Of a DNA stretch of 64,000 nucleotides, positions 60,031-64,000 are shown piece by piece. The notes beneath the pieces are model-generated. The model worked only from the letters and a program-made list of their open reading frames with translations, made no database searches and was not told where the DNA came from. How positions within the stretch are numbered: position 1 is the first letter of the stretch; each line of letters starts with the position of its first letter. A program made the position numbers and the translations under genes. Source of the DNA: Parapristionchus giblindavisi (lineage: Eukaryota; Nematoda; Chromadorea; Rhabditida; Diplogasteridae); contig CALSFV010000013.1 in NCBI GenBank assembly GCA_943737045.1, forward strand, positions 224,501 to 288,500. The letters run 5' to 3'.

Positions 60031-60830
60031 TCTACCTACTCTCTCACCGGTGCTCTCTCTCTCTAAACATAGGAATTCATTGTGGCAGTGGTTGGCTACT
60101 CTCGTACCAAATAAACATGTTCAGCTATAAATACCCCTTCAGCTTAAATAGACGATGAAGCAAAAAAACATGGCGATTGCTAACAAGGGAATGCTTTCAG
60201 CTTGCGGAAACCAATGATGCCCATGCTTCACGCTTACGGAACAATATAAGCAATTACAGTTTAATATTGAATAATCAGAAACAAATTGAGAAATTTAGGC
60301 AAAAAAAACAAAAACTTTTGAACGGCGTCGGTCGCAACGCGTTCGGCAAAAACCGCAACGCATCAAATGAGTACCTTTTCATGTCAACTGTATGGCCGCG
60401 CTCAGTATTATGCGGACGGCCGCATGCTTTTGTCTGGGATCCCACTAGGAAAGCTTTTAGGAAACTAGTAGGAAGAGATCCGCCCACTTTGCCCTCTTTT
60501 TTTGCCCTAGGATCCTAGTGGGGGAGCTACACCACGCCCACTTTTGCTGGACCCCACTGGGAGAAAAAAAACGAGAGACCCATCCATCCTTCTATCATCC
60601 AACCTCCATATCTGGAAGGAGCGGAGTCTAGTTTTGAATTTCTCGATCGTCTTTATTATAGAATAAGTATATGCTACTATGCTACTAGTATATGCCGACC
60701 ATTTTAATTCACTCTTTTCTAATTCATTTATTTTCATATATTTGTAATTGTGTCTCATAAAAACCTAGTTCATTGTTTAAATAGGAACATCGTATGTTCG
60801 ACTCCCAAGCAACTTTTCCCATTTCTCTTA

Positions 60831-60908
60831 CAAGGGAAAACCCTGAGACCGTACCTCTAGTAAAAATTTGGAGCTGAGCAGTGAGTGTCGCCTCAGACCA
60901 TTCCCTTG
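60831..60908. mobile_element. Minimal CAAGGG element, 78 bp
   Basis: CAAGGGAAAACCCTGAG and CCTCAGACCATTCCCTTG are inverted ends like those of the foldbacks at 2.3 and 4.6 kb, with almost no interior. Flanks are TTA and CTA, not an exact duplication. Confidence 0.5.
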
Positions 60909-61139
60909 CTAGTTCGGGAAGACTCAAGCCATTACAAATGCTTAGAGAATATACGAATTTAAACAACCGTGGGAAATTCGTATTTGAAAGAAAAAAAATT
61001 GAATTCCCGCGAATCATGTCGATGAAATATTTCTTAATATCATAAGCTAACTAATCATGTGCACAGTGTAGACATGCAAGAAATTGGCTATGTTCTGCAA
61101 TGTAAAGGAGATGAATATTAAGAGGGCGAGAAAGCGTGG

Positions 61140-61630
61140 AAGAGTGAGACTATCATTCAACATCTCTTCTGGCAGTATCTAACGAGATAGTGTGCATAAT
61201 GTAGACTCCTCCTTTACCACTCCGTTGCCACTCCTCCTTTAAGAGTCACGCGTCTAAAGTTGCTATGATAGGTCTTATTCATTCACTCATTATTCTCCTT
61301 TCATTAGCTTACTCTCTTGCTATTACTTCACTTTTTAGTAAAGCGTTGACTTCTTTGTTTTGTTTAAAAACTCAAATGCTTTTGGAGACTTTGTACATGA
61401 CATTCTTTCCTTCAATCACTCATTTTTCGTCAATCGTTCACTTTAACTCACTTTTCCGGTAAATCTTTAATTTTTTCTCTCTATATTTTCAGGCGCCTAT
61501 ATCGCCCGATTAATTATTATGGCCTACTATCGTTTCATTGAAAAATAAAGAATAATTTCATTTTATAAATCGACAGAAGGAAAGTCAAGGTAAATGCTAT
61601 TTGTGATTAATTTTAAAAATCTCTTTGGTA
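61140..61630 (+). repeat. 0.5-kb dispersed repeat, copy 3
   Basis: Same order of motifs as copies 1 and 2 with more substitutions, including a kept TTTTCAGGCGCCTATATCGCC and AAG-GTAAATG. It lies about 300 bp upstream of the exon at 61,932. Confidence 0.6.
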
Positions 61631-61931
61631 GCAAACATTAAAACAAACTTTGTCGTTGATCTTTTACTTGTTGAAAGCAAAAAAACTGTCCATCATTGTT
61701 ATGAAATGTGGGCCATAGTGTCCTATGAGAGGCACACCTTTCCACCCTCGAAATATATCACTCTGGCCTCTCCTAATGAATCACGTTCGCACGATTTTCA
61801 CTCGTCATGTTTATGTGTTTCGTTTCGCGCATAAGCATGTTGATAAAATAAAATAATAATAAAATGTGCGTGAAATGTAAATTTGAAGAAAAATTTGTAT
61901 TCTTGTAAATCAAAATACGAATTTTTTCCAG

Positions 61932-62004
61932 ACGAATGAATTATATGGACGTTCCTGAATCAGCATACTTGAAGGAGGATAACAGCTTCTTCTATACTTA
62001 TAAT
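61932..62004 (+). CDS. Penultimate exon of a plus-strand gene
   Basis: After TTTTTTCCAG, the frame (one base, then RMNYMDVPESAYLKEDN onward) runs to AAT-GTATGA. It joins in phase 0 to the next exon across a 56-bp intron. Upstream exons were not found. Confidence 0.5.
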
Positions 62005-62060
62005 GTATGAAATATTTTGTCCTCTCCTTAATCGCAATATATCAGTATTTTAACTTACAG

Positions 62061-62189
62061 GGCATACTAATCAAAGAAGCGATCATCAAGAAGATCGCAC
62101 ATTGCTTCAATTCCTTCCTAAGGCAGATTACTCTTTTCGATCAGAACAAGAAGAGATCTTTGGACTTTCTAGCTGTAACCGATAACTGA
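62061..62189 (+). CDS. Terminal exon of a plus-strand gene
   Basis: After AACTTACAG the frame reads GILIKEAIIKKIAHCFNSF onward to TGA, 42 codons. The short amphipathic KEAIIKKIAHCFNSFLRQI segment could be a helix. Family unknown. Confidence 0.5.
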   Translation, partial: GILIKEAIIKKIAHCFNSFLRQITLFDQNKKRSLDFLAVTDN

Positions 62190-62352
62190 GTAGACTGAAC
62201 GAGCTAAGTGAATCCGACCGTACCCAGTGAACGGAGTGAGCGAGTGAATCGACCCGCGTGCACCGACCGAACCGAGTGAGCGAATGAACCGACTCGCGTG
62301 AACCGACCGTAACGAATGAAGACCGACCGAATGCGTTGACCGTACCGAGTAG
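62190..62352 (+). repeat. Imperfect GACCGA/GAGTGAGCGA repeat
   Basis: Short motifs CCGACCG, CGAGTGAGCGA and AACCGACTCGCGTG recur irregularly just after the stop, probably in the 3' untranslated region. Confidence 0.5.
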
Positions 62353-63240
62353 CTATGAATGAAGTCAGCACATTAAAGGACGAATTGATATCTTTGTCAC
62401 TAAAATACTTGAAAAAAACTTTTTTTAAACCCTTTCACATGTATTATTTCCACTCCTTTTATCATTATTTGTTTTGTTGCATCGTTTCGACATTCTTACT
62501 ATTCTTGTTATCGCTATCGTTTTCATCCATTTTCATTACTTTTCCATGTTGAACAGAGATAAACGACATGTGCTACTCTATTTGCTCTATATAATTCAAC
62601 ACAGTAACAGTTTATCACTTTATCAAGATTGACTTACAAGATTGACTTGTAAGCTGTGTTTCCACTGAATTTGAAGTGTCATAAAAGGGGATCTTCTTAC
62701 TTTAATTATTCTTCTTTCATCTCCTTATGATCAGCTATTGATGTACTGGTATAGTATCAGTGCCGCTACTCTTTGATCTTTTTGAATAGTGAGTGGTGAG
62801 AGAATCCAGAAATATAATTATACAGAAATGAAGCAACCCACGAAGATCTCGTTCAAACGTCGTCCTTAGCGGCTTTTATTAAAGGTGTACCACTCCTGAC
62901 TTGTCAAGGGTCTTCTAGGATGGGATCCTTTTGCGCTGTAGATCTTTATTCGGTGAGAGAAGAAGAGACAAACGAGAGACGAACCGCTCACAACCGTGAC
63001 AAACGCAAAGAATTCAGCACAAAATACACTTTAATTGTATCGAATTAAATTTTCTGATTTAAAACGTATATTTTCTGTTTCTGATAGGAACATTTCGTGG
63101 CTTCCTAAATGGACAGAGAACAGAAGCTCATTTATGGTAATTTTCATATGCAAATGTGTGTATATTTATGGTCTTTTTTCATATGCAAATATGTGTATAT
63201 GTCACTCCCTCTCAATTATGTTAAATACAATGCAATGGGG
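62353..63240. other. No recognisable gene
   Basis: AT-rich; a GGGATCCTTTTGCGC segment between CTTCTAG (62,925) and GTGAGA is a possible short exon, but nothing supports it further. Confidence 0.35.
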
Positions 63241-63313
63241 GCATGACAGAAGCGCAACGTCAAAAGCGCAACTGCCACTTTTCGACAAAAGCGCAACCAT
63301 GAAAATCGCAAAC

Positions 63314-63845
63314 GACAAAAGCGCAACGGGGCATATCTCGGTCGGGGATGACCGTACGGACCTCTGGATGGGTTTATCCGAACCCACTCGGTCTACGCTA
63401 TTATGGCACAGTTTGATCTTTGATCTTTCACACCAACACGACAAAAGAGCAACGGGGCATATCTCGGTCGGGGATGACCGTACGGACCTCTGGATGGGTT
63501 TATCCGAACCCACTCGGTCTACGCCATTATGGCACAGTTTGATCTTTGATCTTTCACACCAACACGACAAAAGCGCAACGGGGCATATCTCGGTCGGGGA
63601 TGACCGTACGGACCTCTGGATGGGTTTATCCGAACCCACTCGGTCTACGCTATTATGGCACAAGTTGATCTTTGATCTTTCACACCAAAACGACATAAGC
63701 GCAACGGGGCATATCTCGGTCGGGGATGACCGTACGGACCTCTGGATGGGTTTATCCGAACACACTCGGTCTACGCTATTATGGTACAAGTTGATCTTTG
63801 ATCTTTCACACCAAAACGACAAAAGCGCAACTTGGCATATCTCGG
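63314..63845. repeat. 126-bp satellite, four units
   Basis: Units start at 63,314, 63,440, 63,566 and 63,692, an exact 126-bp period, with a partial fifth at 63,818. Because 126 is 42 codons and the unit lacks stops in one frame on each strand, a 273-residue plus frame (63,035-63,856) and a 206-residue minus frame both stay open. The plus unit reads ATGHISVGDDRTDLWMGLS. Upstream, GACAAAAGCGCAAC is repeated separately. No splice or start context favours a gene. Confidence 0.85.
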
Positions 63846-64000
63846 ACGCAGATTAGCTGAAAAGCTCTACCGTGCTGTGTCAGAATTGAGTCAATTCGAG
63901 TCATGATATCTAAATTTCGAATCCGTTTATTGATAGCAAACCCCAAAAAATTGAGACAAATTTTTCATACGATCATCTCCGATCGAGATATGAGCGAGCT

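Noticed and set aside
63035..63856. 273-residue gene
   Set aside because: Openness follows from a 126-bp period in a stop-free frame; the minus strand is equally open, and no splice or promoter context is seen.

Overview
This window is eukaryotic and most probably from a nematode. It carries tracts of the nematode telomere hexamer TTAGGC inside the sequence, short GT-AG exons of 39 to 159 bases in long AT-rich introns, no bacterial operon structure, and many non-autonomous transposable elements. Most long open frames here are by-products of tandem repeats and not genes. The assignment to nematodes is an inference from the telomere motif and gene architecture; I cannot name the species.

Layout. 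From 1.27 to 39.55 kb, plus-strand exons follow one another, nearly all phase 0, separated by introns swollen with transposons. They split into three groups: 1.27-14.9 kb, 31.4-32.5 kb and 37.8-39.55 kb (the last with a stop codon). They may be one gene or two to three; the peptides include CxxC/His modules and a lysine-rich stretch but no family I can name. The spaces hold MITEs, several with readable target-site duplications, a dead Tc1/mariner copy, LTR-retrotransposon copies, minisatellites and four foldback (long inverted repeat) structures at 2.3-3.7, 4.6-6.4, 22.1-31.0 and 34.6-36.4 kb. The 22-31 kb foldback has TTAGGC tracts near its apex and was split by a young 3.9-kb LTR element.

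From 39.58 to 56.69 kb lies a giant palindrome, two arms of about 8 kb that look nearly identical, around a loop of about 1 kb, starting 30 bp after the stop codon of the last upstream exon. Each arm carries spliced exons resembling the N-terminal part of the splicing factor TFIP11/STIP, a C2H2-type exon ending in a GWAL motif, a tRNA-like unit and several nested elements. A transcript through both arms would fold into a very long double-stranded RNA containing host-gene exons. This is the most interesting object in the window.

From 56.7 to 64 kb there are repeat fragments, a long (TAA)n tract, a minus-strand terminal exon at 59.0 kb, the last two exons of a plus-strand gene at 61.9-62.2 kb, and a 126-bp satellite at 63.3-63.85 kb that stays open on both strands. 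All identifications are by eye; no database search or alignment was run.
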